Positions 1 to 8,638 of a stretch of 64,000 nt of DNA are shown here, piece by piece. The position numbers were made by a program, and so were the translations under genes. The notes under the pieces were generated by a model. The model ran no database searches. It saw only the letters and a program-made list of their open reading frames with translations, and was not told where the DNA came from. The number at the start of each line of letters is the position of its first letter. Positions within the stretch are counted from its first letter, which is position 1. The stretch covers positions 992,001-1,056,000 of the forward strand of contig LR733345.1 in assembly GCA_902506225.1 (NCBI GenBank), read 5' to 3'. Source of the DNA: Faucicola sp902506225. GTDB lineage: Bacteria > Pseudomonadota > Gammaproteobacteria > Pseudomonadales > Moraxellaceae.

Positions 1-470
1 AATCCCAAATCAATGTGTTGTTCGTTGCCTTGCTCATCCATTTTGGTCATGGGTAATTTTTTAGCGCGAATGAGACTGGCATCTTTACCGGTTAAGCCAA
101 TAGCGCGACCACCGTGTTTGTTGATGAGATTGACGATAGATTTGTTGACACTACCACCAAGTACCATTTCCACCACATCCATCGTGGCTTTGTCGGTCAC
201 TCGCATGCCATCAATGCGGTCAGAGCTGCGCCCCAATTCTTTAAGCAAGTTATCGACTTGTGGACCGCCGCCATGGACAACCACAGGATGAATGCCGACG
301 GTTTTTAACATGACGATATCTCTGGCAAAAGAACTCTCTAATATCGGATCAGTCATGGCATTGCCACCGTATTTGACTACCATTACTTTACCTTCAAAAC
401 GCTGGATGTAGGGTAGTGCTTCGGTCAATACGTCAGCGGTATGCATGGCTTGCTCAAGATCTAATGCCAT
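1..470 (-). CDS. argB: Acetylglutamate kinase, C-terminus cut by window edge
   Basis: This gene encodes the enzyme that phosphorylates N-acetyl-L-glutamate with ATP, the second step of arginine synthesis. Reading the minus strand from the ATG at 470 gives MALDLEQAMHTADVLTEALP followed by the kinase signature VVKYGGNAM, the substrate-binding VVVHGGGPQVD, and the GKDASLIRAKK stretch, all typical of ArgB. About 156 codons are present and the rest lies beyond position 1. The open frame has no stop inside the window. The identification is strong; only the C-terminal half is missing from view. Confidence 0.93.
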   Translation of the reverse strand, partial: MALDLEQAMHTADVLTEALPYIQRFEGKVMVVKYGGNAMTDPILESSFARDIVMLKTVGIHPVVVHGGGPQVDNLLKELGRSSDRIDGMRVTDKATMDVVEMVLGGSVNKSIVNLINKHGGRAIGLTGKDASLIRAKKLPMTKMDEQGNEQHIDLG

Positions 471-530
471 TTCAAATCCTTATATAATTTTGCTAGAGAC
501 GTTTTTAAAATGCGTTTTTAACAGCGGTGT

Positions 531-2099
531 TTATACAGGCTGAATCTGTGCGACTTGTTCGGCAAGGTTGTCATCAATCGTACGACATAAGTCAACAAAA
601 ATAGATTGAATATGCCGCAGCTCGGCGACGTCATTGGCAGAAAAACGCACGGTCAAAAAACTACCCGTATTTGACTTGCGTAAAATACCAAATCCATCCG
701 CAAAATCCAAGCGTAACCCATCAATCGTATTGACATTTTTGACCGCAAATGAGGATTTTAACCGTTTAAACGGCTTTTTCCCCAGTGCCGTGATACGGGC
801 AATCACGGTTTGACCATAATGGTTATCCGCAATAGGTAGGTACATATCCGCCGTACTAATGCAAGTGGGCAAACTCGCTAGGATATCGGTGAGGCTGATA
901 GGTTGATAGCTTAACCAATTGAGTAAGCGGGCAGCCGCATACATGGCGTCGTCATGTAGCACAAAATAGCCATCGTTAAAAATAAAATGCCCTGATAACT
1001 CACCTGCAAAAATCGCGTTGTCTGATTTGTTTTGTAACGACTTTCGCATTAAGCTACTGCCAGTTTTGGTCATCATCGGGGCAGCGCCATGCGAAGCGAT
1101 GAGACTGGGCACATGATGCGAGCATTTGACATCAAAAATGACTTTTTTAGCAGTTGATGTATGCGCACTGGGCAATTCTTCAATGGCAATGCGAGAGAGA
1201 AGATAAAGCAAATTGTCAGGGCTAATCATCTGACCCTGTGCATCAATTACCATCACCCGATCGCCATCGCCATCAAATGCCAAGCCGATATCTGAGCCTG
1301 TAGCTTTGACTGTGTAAGCTAATTGCGTCAAGCGATTGCACTGCGTTGGGTCTGGGTTACCTTGGGGAAAATTGCCATCGGGGGAGGCGTTTAGCATGAT
1401 GCAACAATAGCCAAGCTGGCTAAATAGAGCCTCTGCAAAGTCACTGGTCGCACCATGCATACAGTCGATGACAATTTGCTGGGGTGCATGAAAATAGGTG
1501 GTTTGGGTGAGTTTGGATTGATTGATGTAAGCAAAAGCCTGCTCGATAGCTTGGATATAAGTTGCAAAAAAGTCCTTGGGCGTTGAATAAGTAGTTTGCC
1601 TAATGGCAGCAATAAGCCTGTCATCAGGCACGATGGCTTTGTAGCCAATTAAAGCCTCATAAAGCTGCTGCACATCATCACCGCTTGGCGACTCATGATT
1701 GATGAGCCATTTAATGCCATTGATATGTTTTTGCGAATGACTGGCGGTGACCATCAGCCCATTACCGGAAAACTGCTGTGCCATAAATGCCATCATCGGT
1801 GTGGTTGTCAATCCCAACCACTGCACCACTAGACCTGCTTGCTGGCAAGCATACGCCATATATTTGGCAATTTCTTGGCTTTGGTGGCGAGCATCGTAAC
1901 CGATGACAACCGTAGGCTTGTTTGCCGCTAGGGTGGGCGTTGTTGCCGCGGTTTGGTGAGCATAGACAAAAAGCTCGGCAAATACCCTTGCCAATGACCA
2001 GACAAAATCATCGGTAAATAAGGTGACATCACCACGAATATCGTAAGCTTTAAAAAGAGATTTTTGCGGAAAAAAAGGATGAATAAACAGAGTATTCAT
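531..2099 (-). CDS. algC: Phosphomannomutase/phosphoglucomutase (AlgC-type)
   Basis: This 522-residue alpha-D-phosphohexomutase interconverts mannose or glucose 6-phosphate and 1-phosphate, feeding LPS and exopolysaccharide precursors in the cytoplasm. Visible motifs are KAYDIRG (about 17-23), the phosphoserine loop TASHSQ (118-123, catalytic serine about 120; TASHNP is more usual), the metal-binding DGDGDR (276-281) and the sugar-binding GELSGH (366-371). It is somewhat longer than the roughly 460 residues of Pseudomonas AlgC, with small insertions between domains. It lies just upstream of argB on the same strand with a gap of about 60 bp, so co-transcription is possible. The family is certain; substrate preference cannot be read from sequence. 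Confidence 0.9.
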   Translation of the reverse strand: MNTLFIHPFFPQKSLFKAYDIRGDVTLFTDDFVWSLARVFAELFVYAHQTAATTPTLAANKPTVVIGYDARHQSQEIAKYMAYACQQAGLVVQWLGLTTTPMMAFMAQQFSGNGLMVTASHSQKHINGIKWLINHESPSGDDVQQLYEALIGYKAIVPDDRLIAAIRQTTYSTPKDFFATYIQAIEQAFAYINQSKLTQTTYFHAPQQIVIDCMHGATSDFAEALFSQLGYCCIMLNASPDGNFPQGNPDPTQCNRLTQLAYTVKATGSDIGLAFDGDGDRVMVIDAQGQMISPDNLLYLLSRIAIEELPSAHTSTAKKVIFDVKCSHHVPSLIASHGAAPMMTKTGSSLMRKSLQNKSDNAIFAGELSGHFIFNDGYFVLHDDAMYAAARLLNWLSYQPISLTDILASLPTCISTADMYLPIADNHYGQTVIARITALGKKPFKRLKSSFAVKNVNTIDGLRLDFADGFGILRKSNTGSFLTVRFSANDVAELRHIQSIFVDLCRTIDDNLAEQVAQIQPV

Positions 2100-2211
2100 A
2101 AAAAAAACATCTAACTGATTTTATACTACCAAAATCATAGCATTGAAATTTGGCAAAATAATTAAATACTCTGTTATAAATTGTTAAAAAAAAATGAGAG
2201 AACGGTAACAA

Positions 2212-2676
2212 TTAATGGGTTCCCGTTGAGCCAAAACCGCCTTCACCGCGTACGCTGATATCAGAAAACTCCGCTACAATCTCAAAAGTCGGACGCGCAA
2301 TCGGCACGACCAAGTACTGCGCCATTTTTTCACCAGGTTGTAACGTATAATCGGTTTGACTACGGTTCCAAATAGAGACCATTAATTCGCCTTGGTAATC
2401 CGCATCAATCACGCCCGTCAAATTACCCAGGACGATACCATGCTTATGCCCAAGCCCTGAGCGCGGCATGATAAAGCCGACATAATCAGGGTCTTGAATA
2501 TAAATGGCGAGTCCTGTGCCAATCAATTGGCTTTCACCAGCTTTTATAGTGATAGGCTCATCGATACAAGCACGTAAATCTATACCCGCCGAGCCGTCTG
2601 TTGCCCGATGAGGTAGGGGAAATTTATTATCATTACCAATTTTGGGGTTTAAAATCTTGACTTGTACTTGCTTCAT
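2212..2676 (-). CDS. dut: dUTP diphosphatase (dUTPase)
   Basis: This trimeric dUTPase hydrolyses dUTP to dUMP and pyrophosphate, keeping uracil out of DNA and supplying dTMP synthesis. The 154-residue protein has the conserved motifs in order: AGIDLRA (motif 1), PRSGLGHKHG (motif 2), GNLTGVIDADYQGEL (motif 3, with the catalytic Asp), GEKMAQ (motif 4), and the glycine-rich C-terminal GGFGSTG arm that closes over the active site. I chose the ATG giving MKQVQVKILN; an upstream in-frame TTG would add only three residues. It is often next to algC in gammaproteobacteria, which fits here. Confidence 0.95.
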   Translation of the reverse strand: MKQVQVKILNPKIGNDNKFPLPHRATDGSAGIDLRACIDEPITIKAGESQLIGTGLAIYIQDPDYVGFIMPRSGLGHKHGIVLGNLTGVIDADYQGELMVSIWNRSQTDYTLQPGEKMAQYLVVPIARPTFEIVAEFSDISVRGEGGFGSTGTH

Positions 2677-2798
2677 GCTTACCAACTTATTTTAAATTTA
2701 TAAAAAAAATGTATAAAAACCACTATATTATAAACCTAAATGGCACGATACTGAGCAAATACCAAAGTAAGTTTTCTTAACCAAAAAGAAGAAAACAA

Positions 2799-2825
2799 AA
2801 AAGAGCAGCCATAAGCTACTCTTTT
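2799..2825 (-). terminator. Intrinsic terminator after the outer-membrane protein gene
   Basis: An 11-bp stem with one mismatch (AAAAGAGCAGC pairing with GCTACTCTTTT, 5-nt loop) ends in a T run on the minus strand, 34 bp downstream of the barrel-protein stop. Confidence 0.75.
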
Positions 2826-2858
2826 GTATTGATATCAAGTGTTCATCTATGAATTCAA

Positions 2859-3428
2859 TTAGAATTTATAATGAGCACCGACAGTGACTAAATCTGAGTC
2901 AACTGAAACATTATTTGTTACGTCAACTGAAGGCAGACGCGTATATTCAGCTTCTACAGACGCATTTGGCGAAAGGTTGTAACCTAAACCGACACCACCT
3001 GCAAGACCTGACTCGTCATATTTATCATCACCAACATCAACTTGGGTTTGCGCAAAACCTAATTTACCTTTGGCATAAACATTCGATGCTGGGAATTGAT
3101 ATTTATAAGTACCATATAAACCTGCTGTATTAGTGCTAATTTCACCTACTTTCGTACCGCTAGCTTTTAGATCTTCTTCTGAAGAATCTACATATTCAAC
3201 TTCTGCACCAAAGTTAGGGGTAAAATTATAACCTGCATACACACCATAGGCCGTTTGGTTGTCAGCATCAAGACGGTCAACATCAGTATTAAATTGACCC
3301 GCTTTGACACCTACATAAGGTTGACCGGTGTAGCCAACAGTATTGGTTTGATATAAGGCAGCGTTTGCACCTGCAGTCACAACTGTACCTGCAATTAAAG
3401 CTAAAAGGGTTTTATTTAAAGTTTTCAT
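2859..3428 (-). CDS. Outer-membrane beta-barrel protein (OmpA-like transmembrane / Opa-type porin fold)
   Basis: The 189-residue product begins MKTLNKTLLALIAG with a signal peptide ending GANA. Alternating short beta-strands follow, such as GQPYVGVKAGQF, YGVYAGYNF and FGAEVEYVD, and the last residue is the aromatic Phe expected for BAM-assembled barrels. The pattern fits an eight-stranded outer-membrane barrel. The start was fixed by the AAGGAGAA Shine-Dalgarno 5 nt ahead of the ATG; a longer frame upstream has no such signal. The gene stands alone with its own terminator and a long upstream gap. The precise function (adhesin, structural, small porin) cannot be told. Confidence 0.8.
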   Translation of the reverse strand: MKTLNKTLLALIAGTVVTAGANAALYQTNTVGYTGQPYVGVKAGQFNTDVDRLDADNQTAYGVYAGYNFTPNFGAEVEYVDSSEEDLKASGTKVGEISTNTAGLYGTYKYQFPASNVYAKGKLGFAQTQVDVGDDKYDESGLAGGVGLGYNLSPNASVEAEYTRLPSVDVTNNVSVDSDLVTVGAHYKF

Positions 3429-3796
3429 TGTCTTCTCCTTCAGAAGTTTTTTGAAAAGTATCATAACAAGCCATGTAAAATTTTAGTTAAGTTCATTTGA
3501 ATATTAGCTATATAACTAGTTGCTACTCAGCGTTATTAGTTGACCCTGATTAATCAACCAGTTATTGCCCTGCTTGTTTTGTTAAAGCCATCATAGCAAA
3601 ATAAATTTAGATTACTGTCTGTGTTTAACAGGTCGGACGTTAAGTTATGAAATGAAATTTGCCAAAAAGGTAACTAAGCTACCTATTCGAAATTTTTTGT
3701 TACATCTCCTATCAAACACCAGTTTTTTAAGAAATATTTAGTTACATTTACTTGGGTGGTTGGGTCAAATCTTTGTTATACGGGCTGTTTTTGCAT
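3429..3796. other. Intergenic region upstream of the barrel-protein gene
   Basis: No gene was seen in this 368-bp AT-rich gap. It should hold the promoter of the minus-strand outer-membrane protein. A 10-bp perfect palindrome TGATTAATCA lies at 3547-3556 and could be an operator, but this is speculative. Confidence 0.5.
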
Positions 3797-3834
3797 AAAA
3801 AAAGGGCTTAAAGTTACCTTTTTCGCCCTTTTTT
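3797..3834 (-). terminator. Intrinsic terminator after rep
   Basis: A GGGC stem with long A/T flanks (3797-3807 pairing with 3825-3834) ends in a T run on the minus strand, just past the rep stop codon. Confidence 0.65.
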
Positions 3835-3860
3835 CTACGCAGCAGTTTATTATCAAGTAA

Positions 3861-5900
3861 TTATTTGGCGGCATTGCTTTTGAGTAACGCCTGAATATTG
3901 GCCAAATAATCCTCTGCGGTTTTCTTGGGTTGGTGGGCTGCCGCTGATTTTTTCATGCCAGGGGCATCGATATGTTCTGTCGGCAATTCGTCAATAAATC
4001 GGCTAGGGGTGGTGGTTTTCATTTGACCGCCTGCACGGCGCTGGGCAGCCAGCGTCATGGTCAGCTCTTTACGGGCACGGGTAATCCCCACATACATCAA
4101 GCGTCGTTCTTCTTCGATGGATTCAGCAATAATGGAGTTTTTATGCGGTAATAGTTCTTCTTCAAGTCCCATAATATAGACATAATCAAACTCAAGCCCT
4201 TTAGCGGCGTGTAGTGTCATCAGATTGACTTTATTGGTATTTTCCTCTTCCTGCTGCTGCTCAAGCATATCAAGTAGCACAAGCTTACGAATGACTGCAT
4301 CAATGGTGCGATCATCGTCATCATCCGCGCGGTTAATCAGGTTTTGGATACTGGCGTAAAGCGTCTCGATATTATCAATACGAATTTTTTCTTGCTGCGG
4401 GGTTTTTGCTTCGCTCCGTACCAAATCAATATAGCCAGTTTCATCAATCATTTGCTTGACCAGCGGCACAGGGTCGGGATGCTGGTATAGCTCTTGGGTA
4501 TAACGCTCAATAAAATCAGCAAATTCTTTAAGCTCGCCACTGGCTTTTTTGGGTAACACATGCGTCAGTCCACTATGACCACTTGCCATCAAGAGCGAGA
4601 CTTGGTGTTCTTGGGCAAATAGTCCGAGCTTTTCAAGACTGGCAGGTCCAAGCCCACGTTTTGGGGTATTGATAATCCGTAGAAAGGCACTGTCGTCTTC
4701 AGGATTTAGAATCAAGCGCAAATAGCTCATAATGTCTTTGATTTCACTACGGGCAAAGAACGACGTGCCGCCTGATAACTTATAAGGAATTTGCAGCTGA
4801 CGTAGCTGAGCTTCCAACATACGCGCCTGAAAGTTACTACGATACAGTACCGCATAATCTTGCCATTCATTGGCATTGCGAAGTTTGTGAGTGATGATTT
4901 CTTTGGCAACGCGTTCGGCTTCATCATCATCGTTACGACAATTGATGATCCGAATCAGCTCGCCATGCCCTTTATCTGACCATAATTTTTTTTCAAATAA
5001 ATGCTCATTATTGGTAATCACTGAGTTGGCAGCGTGCAAAATACGCGACGTAGAGCGATAGTTTTGCTCAAGCTTAACCACTTTTAATTTGGGAAAATCC
5101 TCTTGCAGCAGTGCCATGTTTTCAGGTTTTGCCCCACGCCATGCATAGATGGATTGGTCATCATCACCCACCACCGTAAAACGCGGCTGCACGCCAACGA
5201 GCAGTTTAATCAATTCATATTGCGCGGTATTGGTGTCTTGGTATTCATCTACCAGTAGATAGCGTATGCGATTTTGCCATTTGTCACGTATTTGGGTATT
5301 TTCTTGCAGTAGCCGTGTCGGCATTACAATTAAGTCATCAAAATCCACCGCATTATAGGCACGTAGGTTACGCTCGTAGAGTTGATACAGCGTGGCAAAT
5401 AGCATATCTTCAGGGTCGGTCAGCGTATCCGCTGCTTTTTCAGGCGGGACTAGGTCATTTTTCCAATCCGAAATCATTTTGATAGCTTTACCGACCAATT
5501 CACGGCTCTCGGCACCGCTCATGTTGTCTCGCACCATCAAATCCATCAACAGCCGCTTGCTATCTTCAGCATCCATGATGGAAAAATTGCCTTTAAGCGG
5601 GGTATGCAATAACTCGTACCGTAAAAACTGCAAGCCAAACTGGTGAAAAGTCGAGACAGTTAAGCCTTTGGTTTTATCACTTGGCAATAATTTTTGCACA
5701 CGGGCTTTCATCTCGCGAGCCGCTTTGTTGGTAAAGGTGACCGCGGTGATACGCTCGGCTGGCATTTGACATTCTTCAATCAGATAAGCGATTTTACGAG
5801 TAATCACGGATGTCTTACCCGAACCTGCACCTGCCAGTACCAGCAAGGGTCCAGAGACATATTGCATGGCTTCTTGTTGGCGAGGGTTTAATTGGCTCAT
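3861..5900 (-). CDS. rep: ATP-dependent DNA helicase Rep (UvrD/Rep family, SF1A)
   Basis: This 3'-to-5' helicase helps replication forks pass protein roadblocks and restart. The 679-residue length matches E. coli Rep (673). The motifs are in order: Walker A AGAGSGKTSV near the N-terminus, motif Ia VTFTNKAAREMK, Walker B LLVDEYQDTN, motif III VVGDDDQSIYAWRGA, motif IV QNYRST, motif V VNLMTLHAAKGLEFDYV and motif VI EEERRLMYVGITRA. The start is the ATG of MSQLNPRQ; an in-frame GTG four codons upstream lacks support. It is monocistronic with its own terminator. The Rep rather than UvrD assignment rests on length and on the MSQLNPRQQEA opening. Confidence 0.93.
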   Translation of the reverse strand: MSQLNPRQQEAMQYVSGPLLVLAGAGSGKTSVITRKIAYLIEECQMPAERITAVTFTNKAAREMKARVQKLLPSDKTKGLTVSTFHQFGLQFLRYELLHTPLKGNFSIMDAEDSKRLLMDLMVRDNMSGAESRELVGKAIKMISDWKNDLVPPEKAADTLTDPEDMLFATLYQLYERNLRAYNAVDFDDLIVMPTRLLQENTQIRDKWQNRIRYLLVDEYQDTNTAQYELIKLLVGVQPRFTVVGDDDQSIYAWRGAKPENMALLQEDFPKLKVVKLEQNYRSTSRILHAANSVITNNEHLFEKKLWSDKGHGELIRIINCRNDDDEAERVAKEIITHKLRNANEWQDYAVLYRSNFQARMLEAQLRQLQIPYKLSGGTSFFARSEIKDIMSYLRLILNPEDDSAFLRIINTPKRGLGPASLEKLGLFAQEHQVSLLMASGHSGLTHVLPKKASGELKEFADFIERYTQELYQHPDPVPLVKQMIDETGYIDLVRSEAKTPQQEKIRIDNIETLYASIQNLINRADDDDDRTIDAVIRKLVLLDMLEQQQEEENTNKVNLMTLHAAKGLEFDYVYIMGLEEELLPHKNSIIAESIEEERRLMYVGITRARKELTMTLAAQRRAGGQMKTTTPSRFIDELPTEHIDAPGMKKSAAAHQPKKTAEDYLANIQALLKSNAAK

Positions 5901-6055
5901 AGTCGCTTCCACCGTTAATAAAAGTTGCTCAGTAAAAAATGGACAATCGACTATTATAGTCTAAAGCGCAAAAGATAAGGAAATAGTTAGCGGTAAAATT
6001 TTAAGAAATAATCCGTGCAAAAATCCATAAGCCGGTGGTCGTCAATGACTGCCAT

Positions 6056-6081
6056 AAAAAAAAGATGCGGGATCGCATCTT
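6056..6081 (-). terminator. Intrinsic terminator after the 71-residue membrane peptide gene
   Basis: A perfect 8-bp stem AAGATGCG / CGCATCTT with a 4-nt loop is followed by a run of eight T on the minus strand. Confidence 0.8.
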
Positions 6082-6123
6082 CTGTTGATTTAATTTTCTG
6101 TTAATTGAATTGATAACAATGTA

Positions 6124-6339
6124 TTAATTATGGGTAGAAAATACCACCTGTTGGCTCGGCTGATTTAAGGTACTAACAACCGCATCAGTCGGACTTATTG
6201 ATGGCTGAGTATCTGTTGTCAAATCGCTTGACAGTTTAAAGCTGAGTGCCAAAAATAACATCATAGCCACTGCCATCATAGCGTTTTTGATTGGGCTATT
6301 AGCAATCGAACTATTAGAAATTGGTGCATTACTCATCAT
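6124..6339 (-). CDS. Small single-pass membrane protein of unknown function
   Basis: This 71-residue ORF has a hydrophobic segment (MMAVAMMLFLALSF, about residues 20-33) after a polar Ser/Asn-rich N-terminus, and a polar Thr/Ser/Gln-rich tail. I accept it because GAGG sits 5-8 nt ahead of a double ATG (6339 or 6336) and a strong terminator follows 43 bp after the stop. I do not recognise the family. It stands alone between rep and hemB. Confidence 0.5.
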   Translation of the reverse strand: MMSNAPISNSSIANSPIKNAMMAVAMMLFLALSFKLSSDLTTDTQPSISPTDAVVSTLNQPSQQVVFSTHN

Positions 6340-6718
6340 CTTATCCTCGATTAATCAGCTAGCAGATACCACTCTCGTCTTCTATTTGTTATTAACCCCA
6401 TTATCTGCTTATTTTTTTCAAAAATATAATGCCAAAAAGTAATCAATTATTGCAAAACGCTAAAAATGACGCCAAAAAAGGCTCGTCCAAAATTAGTAAG
6501 CCAAAATTAGTAAGCTTAGCCAATAGGGGTAAATAAGAGTGTGTATTTTTGCTTTAGCTTATTGTGCATGAAATTGACTGATTAACTAAGTTTATATTTA
6601 GTAAATAAATGGATAAAAAAATAATAAAAGTTAGCAGATTTGTTATTCTGTATGACATTAAGTAACTTTTTATCACGCTCATTAGTGCGCTCGATGGTTT
6701 TAAGTTAACGAGTGTAAC
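6340..6718. other. Intergenic region between the small membrane protein gene and hemB
   Basis: This is AT-rich and no convincing gene was seen; a 72-codon frame at 6554-6772 overlaps the hemB terminator and has no ribosome binding site. It includes a perfect tandem duplication listed separately. Confidence 0.5.
6487..6514. repeat. Perfect 14-bp tandem duplication
   Basis: CCAAAATTAGTAAG occurs twice head to tail (6487-6500 and 6501-6514). Confidence 0.95.
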
Positions 6719-6757
6719 ATAAAAAAAAGCGACACTGATGTAAAAACCAGTGTCGCC
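6719..6757 (-). terminator. Intrinsic terminator after hemB
   Basis: A 9-bp perfect stem GCGACACTG / CAGTGTCGC (6729-6737 with 6748-6756) is followed on the minus strand by eight T. Confidence 0.85.
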
Positions 6758-6783
6758 TTTAGTTTTAATCAAGCTTTAAGATA

Positions 6784-7788
6784 TTATTGATTGAGCTGCT
6801 TGGCCGCTGTCATTGCAAAATAAGTTAAGATACCATCGGCACCTGCACGGCGAAAACCTAACAGTGATTCCAAAATAACGTCCTCGCTTAACCAGCCGTT
6901 TTGTATCGCCGCCATGTGCATGGCATATTCACCTGATACTTGATACGCATAAGTCGGCACGCCAAACGTGTCTTTGACTTCGCGTACCAAATCAAGATAA
7001 GGCTGACCTGGCTTCACCATTACCATGTCCGCGCCTTCTTGGATGTCGAGGGCGACTTCATGCAGGGCTTCAGCGCGATTGCCAAAATCCATTTGGTATT
7101 GTTTTTTGTGTCCGCCTTTAAGGTTGCCTGCGCTGCCGACGGCATCCCGAAACGGTCCATAATAAGCAGACGCGTATTTGGCAGAATACGCCATAATGGC
7201 GGTATTAATAAAATTTTCTCCATCCAATGCTTGACGAAGCGCGGCAATACGACCATCCATCATATCGCTTGGTGAGATGATATCCGCGCCTGCACGGGCG
7301 TGGCTCAGGGCTTGTTTGGCGAGGATGTCAACGGTGATGTCATTGAGCACGTAGCCATTGTCGTCGACAATACCGTCTTGACCATGGGTGGTATAGGGGT
7401 CGAGCGCCACATCAGTCATCACCACCATTTCTGGCACAGCATCTTTAATTGCTTTGATAGCAGTGCAGGCAAGACCGTTCTCATCATAGGCGTGTTCAGC
7501 CTGTAGCGATTTGAGGCTTGGGCTAATGACAGGGAATAAATCAATGGTGGTGACGCCTAGACTGAGTAGTTGCTTGGCATACTCAATTAGCAAGTCTACG
7601 CTCAAACGCTCAACGCCTGGCATGCTTGCCACAGCTTGGCGCTGCTGTTTACCCTCAATGACAAACACGGGCGCAATCAGATGTTTGGGTTCAATGCTGG
7701 TTTCTTGCACCATGGCGCGGATATTATCGTTGTAACGTAGGCGACGTAAGCGAGTATTGGGGAATGAACGATTAAAAATATAACTCAT
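6784..7788 (-). CDS. hemB: Delta-aminolevulinic acid dehydratase (porphobilinogen synthase)
   Basis: This enzyme condenses two 5-aminolevulinate molecules to porphobilinogen in heme and siroheme synthesis. The 334-residue protein has the two active-site lysines: Lys204 in YSAKYASAYYGPFRDA and the Schiff-base Lys259 in MVMVKPGQPYLD. DIISPSDMMDGR is also conserved. The region ALDPYTTHGQDG lacks the zinc-binding cysteine triad, so it should be the magnesium-dependent type. AAGAGG precedes the ATG by 5 nt. It is monocistronic with its own terminator. Confidence 0.96.
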   Translation of the reverse strand: MSYIFNRSFPNTRLRRLRYNDNIRAMVQETSIEPKHLIAPVFVIEGKQQRQAVASMPGVERLSVDLLIEYAKQLLSLGVTTIDLFPVISPSLKSLQAEHAYDENGLACTAIKAIKDAVPEMVVMTDVALDPYTTHGQDGIVDDNGYVLNDITVDILAKQALSHARAGADIISPSDMMDGRIAALRQALDGENFINTAIMAYSAKYASAYYGPFRDAVGSAGNLKGGHKKQYQMDFGNRAEALHEVALDIQEGADMVMVKPGQPYLDLVREVKDTFGVPTYAYQVSGEYAMHMAAIQNGWLSEDVILESLLGFRRAGADGILTYFAMTAAKQLNQ

Positions 7789-7817
7789 AAAAACCTCTTA
7801 TTATCGAGTGACACTTA

Positions 7818-7843
7818 TTATCAAGTAACGTTATCAAGTAACG
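7818..7843. repeat. Perfect 13-bp tandem duplication upstream of hemB
   Basis: TTATCAAGTAACG occurs twice in tandem, with a diverged third copy (TTATCGAGTGACAC) just before it at about 7801. It lies in the hemB/thioesterase divergent promoter region. Confidence 0.9.
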
Positions 7844-7938
7844 CAGAAATTGTATAAGGCTAAATAAGCAAAATTTGCTAGAATGATAATTTTTTAAAAA
7901 GCTATCTTACCACAATCTACTTACGCATGGAGGGCACC

Positions 7939-8547
7939 GTGAGTTTAAACCCTGTAAATGCCAATCAATTAGCCGCTCAGTCATCGACTGACAGCACTAA
8001 TATGACTGACACAATGGCTAAAGAAAATGACGAGCATTCTGATTTGGCAAACGAGTCGCAACTGCAGCTCAATGAAGACAGTGAGCATCACGCTATCAGC
8101 AAACCTAGTATTGATGTGCTAGGGCAGCAGCTCGCTAACATCATGTCGCAAAGCCCGTTTGTGGCGCATACCTTTACTACCTATCATTATGAGGCGGGCA
8201 AAGTATATGGTAAGGTCAAGTCCAATCCCGCCCTTATCGGCAATCCAAATTTTGAGATTTTGCATGGCGGTATGACGGCGACGCTATTAGATACCATAGG
8301 CGGGCTTGAAGGGATGCTTGAAATCTATCGTCGTGACCAAGGCACATTTGAAGAGCAGACCAAAAAAATCAAACGCATGGCAACCGTCGATTTGCGTGTT
8401 GATTATCTAGCCCCTGGGCGCGGTCATGAGTTTATGGTCACAGCCGAAGTGATTCGTATGGGACGCAAAGGCTGCACCACGCGGATGATGTTGGTCAATG
8501 ATGAAGGAAAACTCATCGCGCATGGCATCGCCAGTTATGCGTTTTAA
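7939..8547 (+). CDS. PaaI-type hotdog-fold thioesterase
   Basis: This is a predicted acyl-CoA thioesterase of about 202 residues. The C-terminal 150 residues form a hotdog domain with the signature NFEILHGGMTATLLDTIGG and RVDYLAPGRGHEFMVTAEV. The N-terminal 55 residues are polar, low-complexity and specific to this gene. An in-frame ATG at 7927 has no ribosome binding site, and the GGAGGG that follows it is ideally placed for the GTG at 7939, so I choose GTG. The substrate is unknown. It is transcribed divergently from hemB and ends at a bidirectional terminator. Confidence 0.82.
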   Translation: MSLNPVNANQLAAQSSTDSTNMTDTMAKENDEHSDLANESQLQLNEDSEHHAISKPSIDVLGQQLANIMSQSPFVAHTFTTYHYEAGKVYGKVKSNPALIGNPNFEILHGGMTATLLDTIGGLEGMLEIYRRDQGTFEEQTKKIKRMATVDLRVDYLAPGRGHEFMVTAEVIRMGRKGCTTRMMLVNDEGKLIAHGIASYAF

Positions 8548-8563
8548 AGCAGCCATTCATAGT

Positions 8564-8591
8564 AAAAAACCCACAGTGATGTGGGTTTTTT
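8564..8591. terminator. Bidirectional intrinsic terminator
   Basis: A perfect 10-bp stem AAAAACCCAC / GTGGGTTTTT with a 6-nt loop lies between the convergent thioesterase and efflux operon. The T run works on both strands. Confidence 0.85.
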
Positions 8592-8638
8592 ACTATAACA
8601 GCTTATACCTAATCTAAGAAGGCGTGAGCTCTAATGTA

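Noticed and set aside
13..308. Two plus-strand frames at the left edge
   Set aside because: They are shadows of argB on the minus strand.
6554..6772. A 72-codon minus-strand frame upstream of the hemB terminator
   Set aside because: It overlaps the hemB terminator, has no ribosome binding site, and reads like random AT-rich sequence.
7927..7938. ATG at 7927 as the thioesterase start
   Set aside because: There is no Shine-Dalgarno before it, and the GGAGGG right after it fits the GTG at 7939 much better.
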